This document shows, piece by piece, positions 43,961 to 53,177 of a stretch of DNA of 64,000 bases (position 1 is the first letter of the stretch; every line of letters begins with the position of its first letter). The stretch is taken from contig NZ_FNYL01000010.1 in assembly GCF_900109045.1 (NCBI RefSeq), positions 62,001 to 126,000 of the forward strand. The letters run 5' to 3'. The position numbers and the translations under genes are program-made. This DNA comes from Dyadobacter sp. SG02 (GTDB lineage Bacteria > Bacteroidota > Bacteroidia > Cytophagales > Spirosomataceae). The notes beneath the pieces are model-generated. The model searched no databases. It worked only from the letters and a program-made list of their open reading frames with translations, and was not told the origin of the DNA.

Positions 43961-43965
43961 ACCAC

Positions 43966-45258
43966 TTATTTTCCCTGCATTTCAGATTCCCATGACGCAG
44001 CGGCAATGCCGTTCAGGTCCCATACCACCTTGCCGGCCCGGAGCGTGAGCTCGGCTTCCAGCTTTTTGTCGCCTTTCATTCTCAACCGACGGGCATCTAT
44101 AAAACCAAAATCGCCTGTGCGGACACTGAAAACAGTGACATCGGCTTCCGAACCTACGCTCAAATTGCCCAGCTCGGGACGTTTGATCACTTGCGCCGGA
44201 TTCCAGGTAACGCGTAATATCGCTTCGGACAATGGCACACCCATATTCAGGAATTTGGAAATGACATTGTCGAGGCCTTTCATGCCGCCGTTCATACTAT
44301 CGGTATGGAGATCGGTGCTGATGACATTTGCGAGAAAACCCTGCTTGATGGCCGGAACTGCCTGCCGCCACGCAAATGCGCCACCGCCGTGCCCAACATC
44401 GAATACAATGCCCTTCTTCTGCATTTCGAGCACGAACGGTTTCACCTTACCCTGCTCGTCGACCACCGTTTCGCGGTCGGCGGGCCCGTGTGCGTACGTA
44501 TGCGTGAAGATATCGCCGGGCCGGAGGTATTCGCGGAAAAGCTTTTCGATCGACAGCGGTGGACGATGTTCTCCAAAATCGACTATAACGGGTACGTCGG
44601 CAAGTTTTCCCGCCTCAACGGCCCGCTGCACCTGGCTGTAATCGCCCCAGTAATGAGCGGATTTGACGCCGACTATTATATTGGGATACAATCTTTTAAT
44701 CATGTTGGCGACCATTTGCGGGTTCATATCGCTCAGGTCCTGCTCCTCGTAGCGGCTCGCCATACCGGTGCCGACGATATTCAGGAAAGCCAGCACCCGC
44801 GTTTGCGCGCGATCGATCGTCTGGGCCTTGAAAACTTTGAAATTACGCCAGCCCGACGAACCCGCGTCGACGACCGTGGTAACGCCCGTGCGAAATGTAA
44901 AACCGTCGGGTGCGACGCTCGTGGCGGCATTGGCAATGTAGGCGTCCGGCGTTGTGCCGTTGAAAACGTGCGCATGCATGTCGATAAAGCCGGGCGCGAC
45001 ATACATTCCCCTGGCTTCGACCACCTTTTTGGCATCGGAAACCGGGATAGCCGCCGCTACCTGTACAATTTTACCCCCCGTAACGGCCACATCCATGACG
45101 CCGTCAATACGGTTTTTAGGGTCGATTACATGGCCGCCTTTAATCAGCAGGTCGATAGATTGGCCATGGGATAGGCCGGAAAACAGGAGAATGAGCAGCC
45201 ACGCAACGGGGAACCGGATGCATACTGTTTGGAGCCGGAGCAGTTTGGAAAGGTTCAT
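43966..45258 (-). CDS. Exported amidohydrolase/deacetylase-family metallohydrolase (copy A)
   Basis: 430 residues with a signal peptide (hydrophobic 18-30). The same motif order as its neighbour: GFIDMHAHVF, GVKSAHYWG, VIVDFGEHRPP (this position differs from the ECHLPEY of copy B), IFTHTYAHG, STDLHTDSMNGG, and a C-terminal EADVTVFSVRTGDFGFID. First gene of a three-gene run with copy B and the dehydrogenase-cytochrome. The metal-ligand His that copy B has in FVECH appears shifted here (FGEH), so substrate preference may differ. Confidence 0.85.
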   Translation of the reverse strand: MNLSKLLRLQTVCIRFPVAWLLILLFSGLSHGQSIDLLIKGGHVIDPKNRIDGVMDVAVTGGKIVQVAAAIPVSDAKKVVEARGMYVAPGFIDMHAHVFNGTTPDAYIANAATSVAPDGFTFRTGVTTVVDAGSSGWRNFKVFKAQTIDRAQTRVLAFLNIVGTGMASRYEEQDLSDMNPQMVANMIKRLYPNIIVGVKSAHYWGDYSQVQRAVEAGKLADVPVIVDFGEHRPPLSIEKLFREYLRPGDIFTHTYAHGPADRETVVDEQGKVKPFVLEMQKKGIVFDVGHGGGAFAWRQAVPAIKQGFLANVISTDLHTDSMNGGMKGLDNVISKFLNMGVPLSEAILRVTWNPAQVIKRPELGNLSVGSEADVTVFSVRTGDFGFIDARRLRMKGDKKLEAELTLRAGKVVWDLNGIAAASWESEMQGK

Positions 45259-46182
45259 GAGAGGTTCAGGATAATTGAAAACTGCTTAAAAAAGCATCCT
45301 GTTACAATAATATAGTCACTCATTTTGAAAAAACTACAAAACACCAACTATCATACTGCCCAAAGCCGGTACCACCAATGAATATTCAACCACGGCTGCC
45401 CGAGACCGAAGATCGGCAACGGCTCGCTCATTATTCCAGAAAAAATGACATCTGAGCGGCTGCCCAAGATGTTACTTTTAAAAGAACAAGTTTCAATATT
45501 CATTCTCAATAAATTTTATTTATCTCATTATCAATGCATTATAATATTGTAGAGATATTTTTATTTTGAAATTGGAATCTTATCCTTTAAACTTGTTGTA
45601 GATTTTATTTTACATGAAAGAAAATACAAGTAAAATAACATCTACATAGTGCTAGTGGAATTCCAAATTTGAATGGAAACTCTGTCTGGATAGTAACTCA
45701 CTCAACGTTAAAAAACATGATGGAAAATACTTACCGACGGCTTTCGCCACCAGGCATTATGGGCCTCTGTCCGGGGCAGCTCTCACCAGGGCATCCTGTT
45801 AATCCTACCCTATTTTTAAACGACTCTGTTTCAAGGATTCCCGTTTCGGGAAAGTCTTGTCATCTTCCTCTTACTGATAATTGCGAAAATTCCTTTTGGA
45901 ATGCGGGAAAGGCACGTGCGGTCCTGATCATAGCTCACAACCAAATGGGTTGCCGGATGGCTTGACAGGAAACATATAGGAGTATCCGTTCGCGTATGCA
46001 GCTTGCCTTACGGAGGTAATGCCGTGCATTGTCGTGCGACTGGGGATACCAGACTGTTTACAACCGGTAATCAGCCAGCGTTTGGTCAGGCTTTAACAGG
46101 CTCGCTGACCCGGGAGAATATTGTACTTATTGAACCAATTTAATAATCCGCCGAATATCCTTTTTCACTAAATCTAACTCGT
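45259..46182. other. 924-bp region without a confident gene; possible decayed coding sequence
   Basis: The left half is AT-rich and holds a 15-bp inverted repeat with one mismatch (45599-45613 and 45630-45644, 16-base centre). From about 45670 to 46143 open stretches occur in successive frames: a 98-codon frame 45669-45965, and a 69-codon frame without ATG, 45934-46143, ending TRENIVLIEPI. Their composition looks coding-like but no family is recognised, which would fit a frameshifted gene remnant. No promoter box was found for the following lipoprotein gene. Confidence 0.4.
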
Positions 46183-47220
46183 ATGAAAACACGTACACTG
46201 AGGTTACTTACCCTTCTTTTGCTCTTCACATTCTTCTTGTATGAATGTAAGGATAAGGAAGCGGATTCACTCGAACCAGCCAACACGGAGCTTTCCAACC
46301 AACTGGACAAGCTGGAAATGGCCCCTACCACACTTGAAGAAACGCCGGACATCAAACTTGTGCCCGGAAAAGTGGAGCCTTCTGCCAAAACGGTAGAATT
46401 GAACAATTCGTTGAGCACTGTTACCCAGGGAAATGTCCCTGCAAGCGTTTCCAAGGCGGCCGAGGAAGTTTCTACCTCGCTTACCGACGCGGAGGTGAAG
46501 GCATTGAACCAGATCACACCTGCACAGGCAACCAAAACCGTCGTAAACTCGGATCAGGTGCGTTCTATCCTGAACAAAGCTACGGGAGACGTTAAATTGC
46601 AAGCGTACCTCTCGCTCCTCACTGCTGCGAAAGTAGACGGGCTTCCTGACGGCGGACGCACCAGCGGCGTTACCGAAGGAACCGCTTCGAACAATGCGGC
46701 CGTAGAAGCAGGCAATACGGACGACTGTATCGCCCGTGCTAACGAGAAGTTCGAAAAAACCAGGGAGCGCCTCGACGACAGCAAGGCCAAAGATCTCGAC
46801 AGGATCAACGACGCTTACAACAAGGACCTGGAACGCATCCAGCGCAACCTTGAAAAATGTACAGGCGAAAACAGCGCGGCGCATTTCGAAGCGCTTCGCC
46901 AGGTGGGTATCAAAATCGCAAACGATGCACTTGCTGCATTGGAAAAAGCGAAGCCATTCCTGAGACCAGGTCAGTATGAATATCTGAAAGCATTGATCAA
47001 CGTTCAGTTGCTCGATTACCTGGCCAAAGTCAATGAGCTTGAAGCTGCTAAAATCGGTACCTGCACCGAGATCGCTGCCATCGCGAAAGCGCGTGCAGAA
47101 GAAACCAAAAACTCAAACACCGCCCGCGTAGAAGCCAACTACAACGAAGCTATTGTGAAGGCGATTGAATTGAGAGATAAAATGATCCAAAACTGCCACA
47201 ACCAGGGTAGCGGCAAATAA
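46183..47220 (+). CDS. Probable lipoprotein with helical/coiled-coil domain
   Basis: 345 residues. A hydrophobic signal (7-20) ends in FLYECKDKE, a possible but non-canonical lipobox with Cys22. Residues 30-150 are Thr/Glu/Ser-rich; 180-345 are strongly helical and charged (NEKFEKTRERLDDSKAKDLD, RIQRNLEKCTGEN), probably coiled coil. I do not recognise the family. It lies 11 bases before the YjbH-like gene and is surely co-transcribed, so it may be an envelope partner of that barrel. Confidence 0.7.
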   Translation: MKTRTLRLLTLLLLFTFFLYECKDKEADSLEPANTELSNQLDKLEMAPTTLEETPDIKLVPGKVEPSAKTVELNNSLSTVTQGNVPASVSKAAEEVSTSLTDAEVKALNQITPAQATKTVVNSDQVRSILNKATGDVKLQAYLSLLTAAKVDGLPDGGRTSGVTEGTASNNAAVEAGNTDDCIARANEKFEKTRERLDDSKAKDLDRINDAYNKDLERIQRNLEKCTGENSAAHFEALRQVGIKIANDALAALEKAKPFLRPGQYEYLKALINVQLLDYLAKVNELEAAKIGTCTEIAAIAKARAEETKNSNTARVEANYNEAIVKAIELRDKMIQNCHNQGSGK

Positions 47221-47231
47221 CGATACGGCGG

Positions 47232-49121
47232 ATGATTCAATTTGTTAGAAGCAGAAGGGGGAGTGCTTTATTTCCCTTTCTGCTTGCTCTATGTCTGAGC
47301 TATCACATACACGCACAAACGAACATTTCGGGCAAGCCGGGCCTGATATACATTCCATCAGCCCAACAAACGACCGACGGCGCGTTCCAGTTTGGCTACC
47401 ATTTCAACCCGATCAATTACGGGTTCAGGTTCAACCGCAAAAATTCGGAGGGCATTTACTCTGCCAATATCACATTGCTACCCAGGCTGGAAATCAACGT
47501 CAACCTGCTGCGGATCAACAACGAGCTGAAACGGGGCCAGAAGGGTATCGGCGACAGGCAACTCGACATTAAGTATGTCCTTTTAAAAGAAACCGCCAGG
47601 CGCCCTTCCGTGGCGGTCATCCTCTCGGCGCCTTTCGGGATCGACAATTCATTGTCCACCAATGCGCTTGTGGCGAGCAAAACGCTCCGTTTGGGTAACC
47701 GGTTTTACGCAGATGTGACAGCCGGGTTCGGCAGCCCCATTTTTGTCCAGCGCGACGAATCGGAAAAAAGCAATTACAATATTTTCGAAAGCCTCGAAAT
47801 CATTCACAAGAAAGACCTCGCCTACCGATACCTTTCGGGACCGTTCGGAGGTTTCAACCTGCGGTTGGATAACAAGGCCGGCTTCATGGCCGAATGGGAC
47901 AGCCAGCATTTCAATGCAGGTCTGTATGCCACACTTTTCAAACGCTGGACCGTTCAGGCAGGCATCATCAACTTCGACCAGGTGACTTTCGGCACTTCCT
48001 ACGCCGTGAATATGCTGCCGCTTCCCAGAAGGTTACGTAATTACCAGGAAGCAGCCCGTGCGAAGCCCGCCAGGCCCGCGCCCGTTTCCGAAAAACAAAA
48101 ATTGCTCAACAACTTCGAAAACCTGAGCATCGATTCTACCTCGGGAAAAGTAGCCTACGAGCAGCGGCTGTACCGCAACCCGCACATTGGCATGCTCGAA
48201 ATGGAGCGCGCATTACCCGATTCCAACAGCAGGGAGTTCATTCCTATGTTCCAGGGTGTGCCCATAGGCGCTTACAGGATGGACAAGCGGATCAGCTATC
48301 GCCCGCTTGCGAAAGGCGAATTTCATGCGCCGGGATTTCTGCTTAACAAGTACAAATTCGATTTCTGGCTTCAACCGGTATTTGCGGCGAATTTCGGCTA
48401 CCGCGAAAAAACCTTGCAAAGCAATACCAGTGTTTTGCTCCAAACCCAGTTTTACCTCTGGAAAGGACTGGCACTGAATGCAGGCGTGCTCTTCCCGATT
48501 ACGAACGACATGGACAACCGCCCGAAAATCATCCGTCCGGCGCCCATTTTCCTGAACCAGTTCCTGGCATTCGGCAAGCATTTCGTCAGCGCCTCCGCCG
48601 GTTATTTTTACAATGATCAATACGGAGTAAACGTCCAGTACCGCCACCAGGATCTCAGCGGCCCGTGGTCATTCGGGCTGGAAGGTGGCCTCACCGGCTT
48701 GTATTATTATACCAAAAGCGGGATTTACTACGAAAACATGAATAACCTGCTTCTCGTCGCCGATGCCGCCTACCGGCTTTCCAAGCCGGACGTGACATTG
48801 AAACTGTCGGGCGGAAGGTATCTCGCGGGCGACGAGGGCGCCCGGTTCGATCTGATCAGGCAATTTACGAATGTAGAGATTGGCCTGTATTTAATGAAAA
48901 CCAATAACGGCACTACCGCAGGTTTCAATTTCGCTGTCCCAATTCCACCCGGGAAAATCGCCCAGGGTAAGAAAGCCCGATTCCGTACCACTGACGAATT
49001 CCGCTGGGAATACAGCTACACCCGCGGCTTCCGAATAGGCGAGCGCTACCGCACCGGCTACCAGCTCGACCAGAAGCTCCGGCAATACCATACCGATTAC
49101 CTCAACAGACAAAGACCATAA
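47232..49121 (+). CDS. YjbH-like outer-membrane protein (exopolysaccharide-associated)
   Basis: 629 residues. A signal peptide (to about residue 28, IHAQ) is followed by GLIYIPSAQQTTDGAFQFGYHF, the start pattern of YjbH-type proteins, and by many amphipathic strands with aromatic ends (YADVTAGFGSPIFVQRDE, FNAGLYATLFKRWTVQAG). This indicates an outer-membrane beta-barrel. In Proteobacteria YjbH sits in exopolysaccharide loci. Assignment here rests on the N-terminal motif and architecture, so it is moderate. It is followed by a strong terminator. Confidence 0.6.
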   Translation: MIQFVRSRRGSALFPFLLALCLSYHIHAQTNISGKPGLIYIPSAQQTTDGAFQFGYHFNPINYGFRFNRKNSEGIYSANITLLPRLEINVNLLRINNELKRGQKGIGDRQLDIKYVLLKETARRPSVAVILSAPFGIDNSLSTNALVASKTLRLGNRFYADVTAGFGSPIFVQRDESEKSNYNIFESLEIIHKKDLAYRYLSGPFGGFNLRLDNKAGFMAEWDSQHFNAGLYATLFKRWTVQAGIINFDQVTFGTSYAVNMLPLPRRLRNYQEAARAKPARPAPVSEKQKLLNNFENLSIDSTSGKVAYEQRLYRNPHIGMLEMERALPDSNSREFIPMFQGVPIGAYRMDKRISYRPLAKGEFHAPGFLLNKYKFDFWLQPVFAANFGYREKTLQSNTSVLLQTQFYLWKGLALNAGVLFPITNDMDNRPKIIRPAPIFLNQFLAFGKHFVSASAGYFYNDQYGVNVQYRHQDLSGPWSFGLEGGLTGLYYYTKSGIYYENMNNLLLVADAAYRLSKPDVTLKLSGGRYLAGDEGARFDLIRQFTNVEIGLYLMKTNNGTTAGFNFAVPIPPGKIAQGKKARFRTTDEFRWEYSYTRGFRIGERYRTGYQLDQKLRQYHTDYLNRQRP

Positions 49122-49125
49122 TGCA

Positions 49126-49166
49126 ATCGCCCTGTGAAACTACATATTTCACAGGGCGATTTGCTT
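49126..49166. terminator. Bidirectional rho-independent terminator
   Basis: Perfect 14-bp arms ATCGCCCTGTGAAA (49126-49139) and TTTCACAGGGCGAT (49147-49160) with a 7-base loop, then a T-rich tail; sits between convergent genes ending at 49121 and 49186. Confidence 0.88.
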
Positions 49167-49185
49167 TTCAGGACTTTATTTGATG

Positions 49186-49608
49186 CTATGGCTGGAATGT
49201 ATAACTTTTAATGTCTCCGTAAGCAACCGAGCCGTCGGAAAGCAACGCATAGGCACGGTAGTAAAAGAAGTATTTGCCCTGGAAAGCATTACCGGTGTAA
49301 ACGTAGTTGTTAATACCCAAAACAATCGGCTGATCGAACGGCATTTTCGCGCCATGCTCGATCCGGGGCGTGTAGTCCGTATCGTTTGAAGCCCGGAAAA
49401 AACTCAGGTATAAAATACCGTACTCGGTAACCGGCAAATCGCCAAGCGTATCAACCTGCACTTTGAACTGCATTTTGAAATCACCGGTGTATTCGAATGC
49501 GGGCGTACTCAAGGTTATTCTCCTGGGAATGATATGGTCTTGCGTAGAGCAAGCATTCAAACAAACGAGAAAACAAAGCGCTAACAATAATCGTAATTGA
49601 CATTTCAT
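49186..49608 (-). CDS. Small lipoprotein of unknown function
   Basis: 140 residues. Signal peptide with lipobox LNAC (Cys20) followed by STQDHIIP. The mature part is beta-rich (FKMQFKVQVDTLGDLPVTEYGILYLSFFR; GKYFFYYRAYALLSDGSVAYG) and looks like a single Ig/fibronectin-like domain. No family is recognised. The lipoprotein at 50764-51396 has a similar DHVIP motif directly after its lipid cysteine. Confidence 0.7.
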   Translation of the reverse strand: MKCQLRLLLALCFLVCLNACSTQDHIIPRRITLSTPAFEYTGDFKMQFKVQVDTLGDLPVTEYGILYLSFFRASNDTDYTPRIEHGAKMPFDQPIVLGINNYVYTGNAFQGKYFFYYRAYALLSDGSVAYGDIKSYTFQP

Positions 49609-49681
49609 AGGGTCTTTGGTAATGATGAAACAAATATTTCTATCATGACAGACCGGAATGCCAATGTAACCGCTGCGCTCG

Positions 49682-50569
49682 TTACACTAATTTTTCCTTG
49701 AAAAAGTCGACCGTACGCTTCCAGGCCAGTTCGGCGGCCGCTTTGTCGTAACGGGGCGTCGTGTCGTTGTGAAAGCCGTGATTTACTTCCGGATAAATAT
49801 ATGCCGTATACTCCTTTTTGTTTTCCTTCAATGCCTTCTCGTACGCGGGCCAGCCCTCGTTCACGCGCGTATCCAGGGCCGCGTAATGCAGCAATAGCGG
49901 CGCTTTGATCTTCGGAACGTCCTCCGTAGCCGGCTGACCGCCATAAAAAGGTACCGAAGCCGCCAGATCGGGAATGCGCACGGCCATCATATTGGCAATA
50001 CCGCCGCCGAAGCAGAAGCCTACCACGCCGATTTTCCCATTGCAATCCTTGTGGTTTTTCAGGTATTCATAGGCTGCGATGAAGTCCTCCTGCATTTCAT
50101 TGCGGTCGCGCTTGCTCTGTAACTCACGTCCCGCGTCGTCATTACCCGGATACCCGCCCAGCGGCGAAAGCGCATCCGGCGCAATGGAAATGAAGCCCGC
50201 CAATGCCGCCCTGCGCGCCACATCCTCGATATGCGGGTTCAGTCCCCGGTTTTCGTGCACGACCACAATTCCTCCCAGCTTACCCTTGGCATCCGCAGGT
50301 TTCGACAGAAGCGCCTTGATCGTTTTCCCACCTTTCGGCGAATCATAATTGACATAATCCGATTGCAAACGCGGATCGCCCGCCTGCACCTGAATCTGCC
50401 CCTGGTAATCGGGCATCAGGAAACCCATCAGCGAAGCCACCGTCACGCCGCCCACGGCATAGGCCGACAAGCTTTGCACAAAATTGCGGCGATCGATGCG
50501 GTCGTGGGCGTAATCGTCGTAAAGGTCGAACACTTCCTGTTTGATATCTTCTTTTTTGAGCTGGGACAT
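49682..50569 (-). CDS. Dienelactone hydrolase-family protein with Tat-like signal
   Basis: 295 residues. After a short N-terminal helix, RIDRRNFVQSLSAYAVGG (24-41) and a hydrophobic segment form a Tat-like signal. The hydrolase domain has the nucleophile elbow GFCFGGG (Cys nucleophile, near residue 166), an Asp in YAALDTRVN and His in VNHGFHND, the Cys-Asp-His triad of dienelactone hydrolases. Substrate unknown; carboxylic ester hydrolysis in the envelope is likely. Probably monocistronic. Confidence 0.87.
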   Translation of the reverse strand: MSQLKKEDIKQEVFDLYDDYAHDRIDRRNFVQSLSAYAVGGVTVASLMGFLMPDYQGQIQVQAGDPRLQSDYVNYDSPKGGKTIKALLSKPADAKGKLGGIVVVHENRGLNPHIEDVARRAALAGFISIAPDALSPLGGYPGNDDAGRELQSKRDRNEMQEDFIAAYEYLKNHKDCNGKIGVVGFCFGGGIANMMAVRIPDLAASVPFYGGQPATEDVPKIKAPLLLHYAALDTRVNEGWPAYEKALKENKKEYTAYIYPEVNHGFHNDTTPRYDKAAAELAWKRTVDFFKEKLV

Positions 50570-50763
50570 GGGTTTGGGAATAAGGTTTGCGGTGAAAATG
50601 ATTTTGATAAAGTTCTTAATTTAAAATGAAAATGTGTCTACTTCTCGATATCAATCTGACCGAATTAAGTATACGAAAATGCATCTTATTTGACTTTTCG
50701 CGCAAAATATGTATCTTGCTGATTACAAACCATTTGCTTGCCTAAACCCGCCGTACATTCACT

Positions 50764-51396
50764 ATGAAACTAAACTTCTCCGCAATCCGACCGCTTTCTG
50801 CCGTCCTTTTATTTGTACTGACCTTTGCATTGTCCTGCACCGACGACCACGTGATCCCCGAGCCGGTGGATAATTGCACCAGGCTCAACGGCCAGCCCCG
50901 GGCATTCCCTTGTGAATTTGAGATTCAAAAACTGGACTTTATGTCGGGCAGCTCCAATACCACGGCCTTTGCCACGCTGACGCCTACCGATTCGCTTTTC
51001 GAACGGAGCGGGCCATACTATTCGTGGACTAAAACCGGCACTGAAAATTTCACGATCAGCTATAAAGTGAGGCTGACTTTCAAGCGGATCGCAGAAGCGC
51101 CGGTTGGGCAGAATAATCAATATAGCCTCTTCATGACGCAGGGCGGGATCGACTCTGAGGATTTTCATGACTTTTCATTTAGCATCAACACCGCCAATAT
51201 GGCTGTGGGCGAAACCCGCTCAGAGTTCTACATCATAGAATATAGCCTGGCAAACTGGATGCCCATTCCGATATACATGCGGATGTTCGCCATTGTGAAC
51301 CTTACCACTTACGAAAAACTGAAACTAGCCCCGTATAGCTACACAGCCATCAGGGACCTTGCCGAATCGTGGATCCGGTTTAAGTCTACTAATTAG
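50764..51396 (+). CDS. Lipoprotein of unknown function
   Basis: 210 residues. Signal peptide with lipobox LSC (Cys at residue 25) followed by TDDHVIPEP. The mature region is beta-rich and low in cysteine. No family is recognised. The CxxDHxIP start resembles the lipoprotein at 49186-49608, though the rest differs. A partial TAnnTTTG-like TATCTTG lies about 50 bases upstream. Confidence 0.65.
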   Translation: MKLNFSAIRPLSAVLLFVLTFALSCTDDHVIPEPVDNCTRLNGQPRAFPCEFEIQKLDFMSGSSNTTAFATLTPTDSLFERSGPYYSWTKTGTENFTISYKVRLTFKRIAEAPVGQNNQYSLFMTQGGIDSEDFHDFSFSINTANMAVGETRSEFYIIEYSLANWMPIPIYMRMFAIVNLTTYEKLKLAPYSYTAIRDLAESWIRFKSTN

Positions 51397-51444
51397 GACT
51401 ATCGTTTCGGCGTACCACTATCTAAGTTTAAAACACTTAGTATT

Positions 51445-51840
51445 ATGAACAGCTATTGCGGTCAGAAAGCACGAACAACGGGGGTATCCAATCCATTTTT
51501 AAGGCTGTTATGGATCCTGACAGTCTTCTCAAACTCCGCTTCCATCGCCCAGAATGTTACTTATCAAATCCTGAACACGGGCGGGACATTCGATTGGTCG
51601 GGCTATTAACCAAAGCTTGCCGGTTGGAAGTATTTCCAGCGGCGGTAATGTAGCCTTGGGCGGGGCAACTTATTCGATAGCGCTCGTGGTTCCGCCGGGA
51701 ACAAACGACGTCAGTCCGACGGTGTCGATCAACCACCATTCGATGGGCGGAAACGGCGTTTTGGGGCAGGGTTGGGACATTGGCGGATTGTCGAAAATCA
51801 CCTGTTCCACGCGGAATATGTATTTTAATAATGAAACAAA
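51445..51840 (+). pseudogene. SpvB/RHS-type insecticidal-toxin-like protein, N-terminal remnant with frameshift
   Basis: The first frame (51445-51609) encodes a signal peptide and QNVTYQILNTGGTFDWSGY, then stops. The +1 frame continues at about 51608 with NQSLPVGSISSGGNVALGG and the SpvB signature VVPPGTNDVSP ... GNGVLGQGWDIGGLSKIT up to about 51840. Together they read as the N-terminus of a SpvB/TcaC-like or RHS-repeat secreted protein, broken by a frameshift near 51600 and truncated, since normal homologues run for thousands of residues. Sequence beyond 51840 turns AT-rich and is not recognisable. Confidence 0.75.
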
Positions 51841-52223
51841 TCCTGTCCTCATTCAGGAAGTAATTGCTCAGGTTTATAGTCGAAACCATTCCCAAGCATG
51901 GCACGCTGCATTGATATCAAAAACTTCCCATCTAAATTTTATCTCGTCAGTCATTGTATGGATGGTTTTTAAGCGAAGAAGGTCGAAGAGCCAGCGAATC
52001 TGGCGATGTAATCTGGCACGATATACGCATTTGTATGAACCATGAAACCAGCTTTTATTACCTCAACCGAGTCTCTCATTGCGACACGCTGGTTCTATTA
52101 AAATCTATCTTGATTTCGCAGAATTCATTAATCATCGTGAAAAGAAAAAAATTGTATTTTTCTAATTTTAAGTTAAAAACAAGTTGTATTTTAGTGTCCT
52201 CTTAGCAAGAACCATTTAGCACA

Positions 52224-53120
52224 ATGCTCTTAAATCTGCGATACTTTCTACTTATCATTATAGTTATTGCATCTTGTAAACATAGTGATACTCCAAGCCC
52301 CCAACACTCACCATCGAAGTGTCAGGTTATTGAATTTCAAGTCGACTATGGCAGTGACAGTGATGCATTCGTTTATCTATACGACGAAAAATCTATTTTA
52401 AAAGTAGTTACTGGCAGTAGAGATATCAATATTGAACGTAACAATGACGGACAGATAAAAGGAGTAGACTGGTTTCGCAATGGTACGCCTGAATTTTTTT
52501 ATAACTCCCAGGGCCGCTTAGAAAAAATTGTCTCTGCGAGAGGTGCTTATGAATTCTTCGAATACGATTCAAAGGGGCATTTAAGCCAATCAACGTGGTT
52601 TCCAGATGGAGACCATGGTTTAGAAACCATGTATAATCCCAATTTTGAAGCTTTTGTATCAGCTGCTATCTCCAAATTTAATACTGTGACTGATTATTCT
52701 AAAAAGGAGAGCTTTGTCCGCGGCCTGGGATTAACAATATGTACTAAATATTTAGTCGATGAAAAGGGTTCAACGGTCAGTGAGTTTCGTAACATGATAA
52801 GCACCTCACCAGGTCATAAATTTGGTGATCGAGTTGAAGAGTTATGGGTAGTAACTAAATATGATGGAAAAAATAGTCCTTATAATTCAGCAGATTGGCG
52901 CCCAATAAGTATCTATATAAATAAGGGATCTCTAAATGATGATAGATTTCCTGAACTTGGAAACGTCTTAGAAAAGACTAGTAAATTCTCAGGCTTTTCG
53001 GGTGACAATTGCACAAGATCCTATGTTTACAATGAAGATGGCTATCCAATATCCGGAAGGCACATTGATAAGAATCTAGACGCAAACTTAAACTTAACTT
53101 GGAGATACAATTGTAAATAG
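52224..53120 (+). CDS. AT-rich lipoprotein with YD-like repeats
   Basis: 298 residues. Signal with lipobox IASC (Cys18). YD/RHS-like strands follow: NNDGQIKGVDWFRNGTPEFF, YNSQGRLEKIVSARGAYEFF, YDSKGHLSQSTWFPDG. The codon usage is markedly AT-rich compared with flanking genes, which suggests recent transfer together with the neighbouring SpvB/RHS remnant. Possible roles include a cell-surface or immunity-like protein for an RHS system; this is speculative. Confidence 0.65.
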   Translation: MLLNLRYFLLIIIVIASCKHSDTPSPQHSPSKCQVIEFQVDYGSDSDAFVYLYDEKSILKVVTGSRDINIERNNDGQIKGVDWFRNGTPEFFYNSQGRLEKIVSARGAYEFFEYDSKGHLSQSTWFPDGDHGLETMYNPNFEAFVSAAISKFNTVTDYSKKESFVRGLGLTICTKYLVDEKGSTVSEFRNMISTSPGHKFGDRVEELWVVTKYDGKNSPYNSADWRPISIYINKGSLNDDRFPELGNVLEKTSKFSGFSGDNCTRSYVYNEDGYPISGRHIDKNLDANLNLTWRYNCK

Positions 53121-53177
53121 CCCTATTTTTTAATCCTATTTGCCCCCTACCTGCCAAGTTGTTTTAGGTATTAAACC

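Noticed and set aside
44305..45174. 289-codon plus-strand frame opposite amidohydrolase copy A
   Set aside because: Shadow of a conserved gene; no domain or start signal.
45669..45965. 98-codon frame as an intact gene
   Set aside because: No recognised family, no promoter box, and coding-like sequence continues in another frame, so it is better seen as possible debris.
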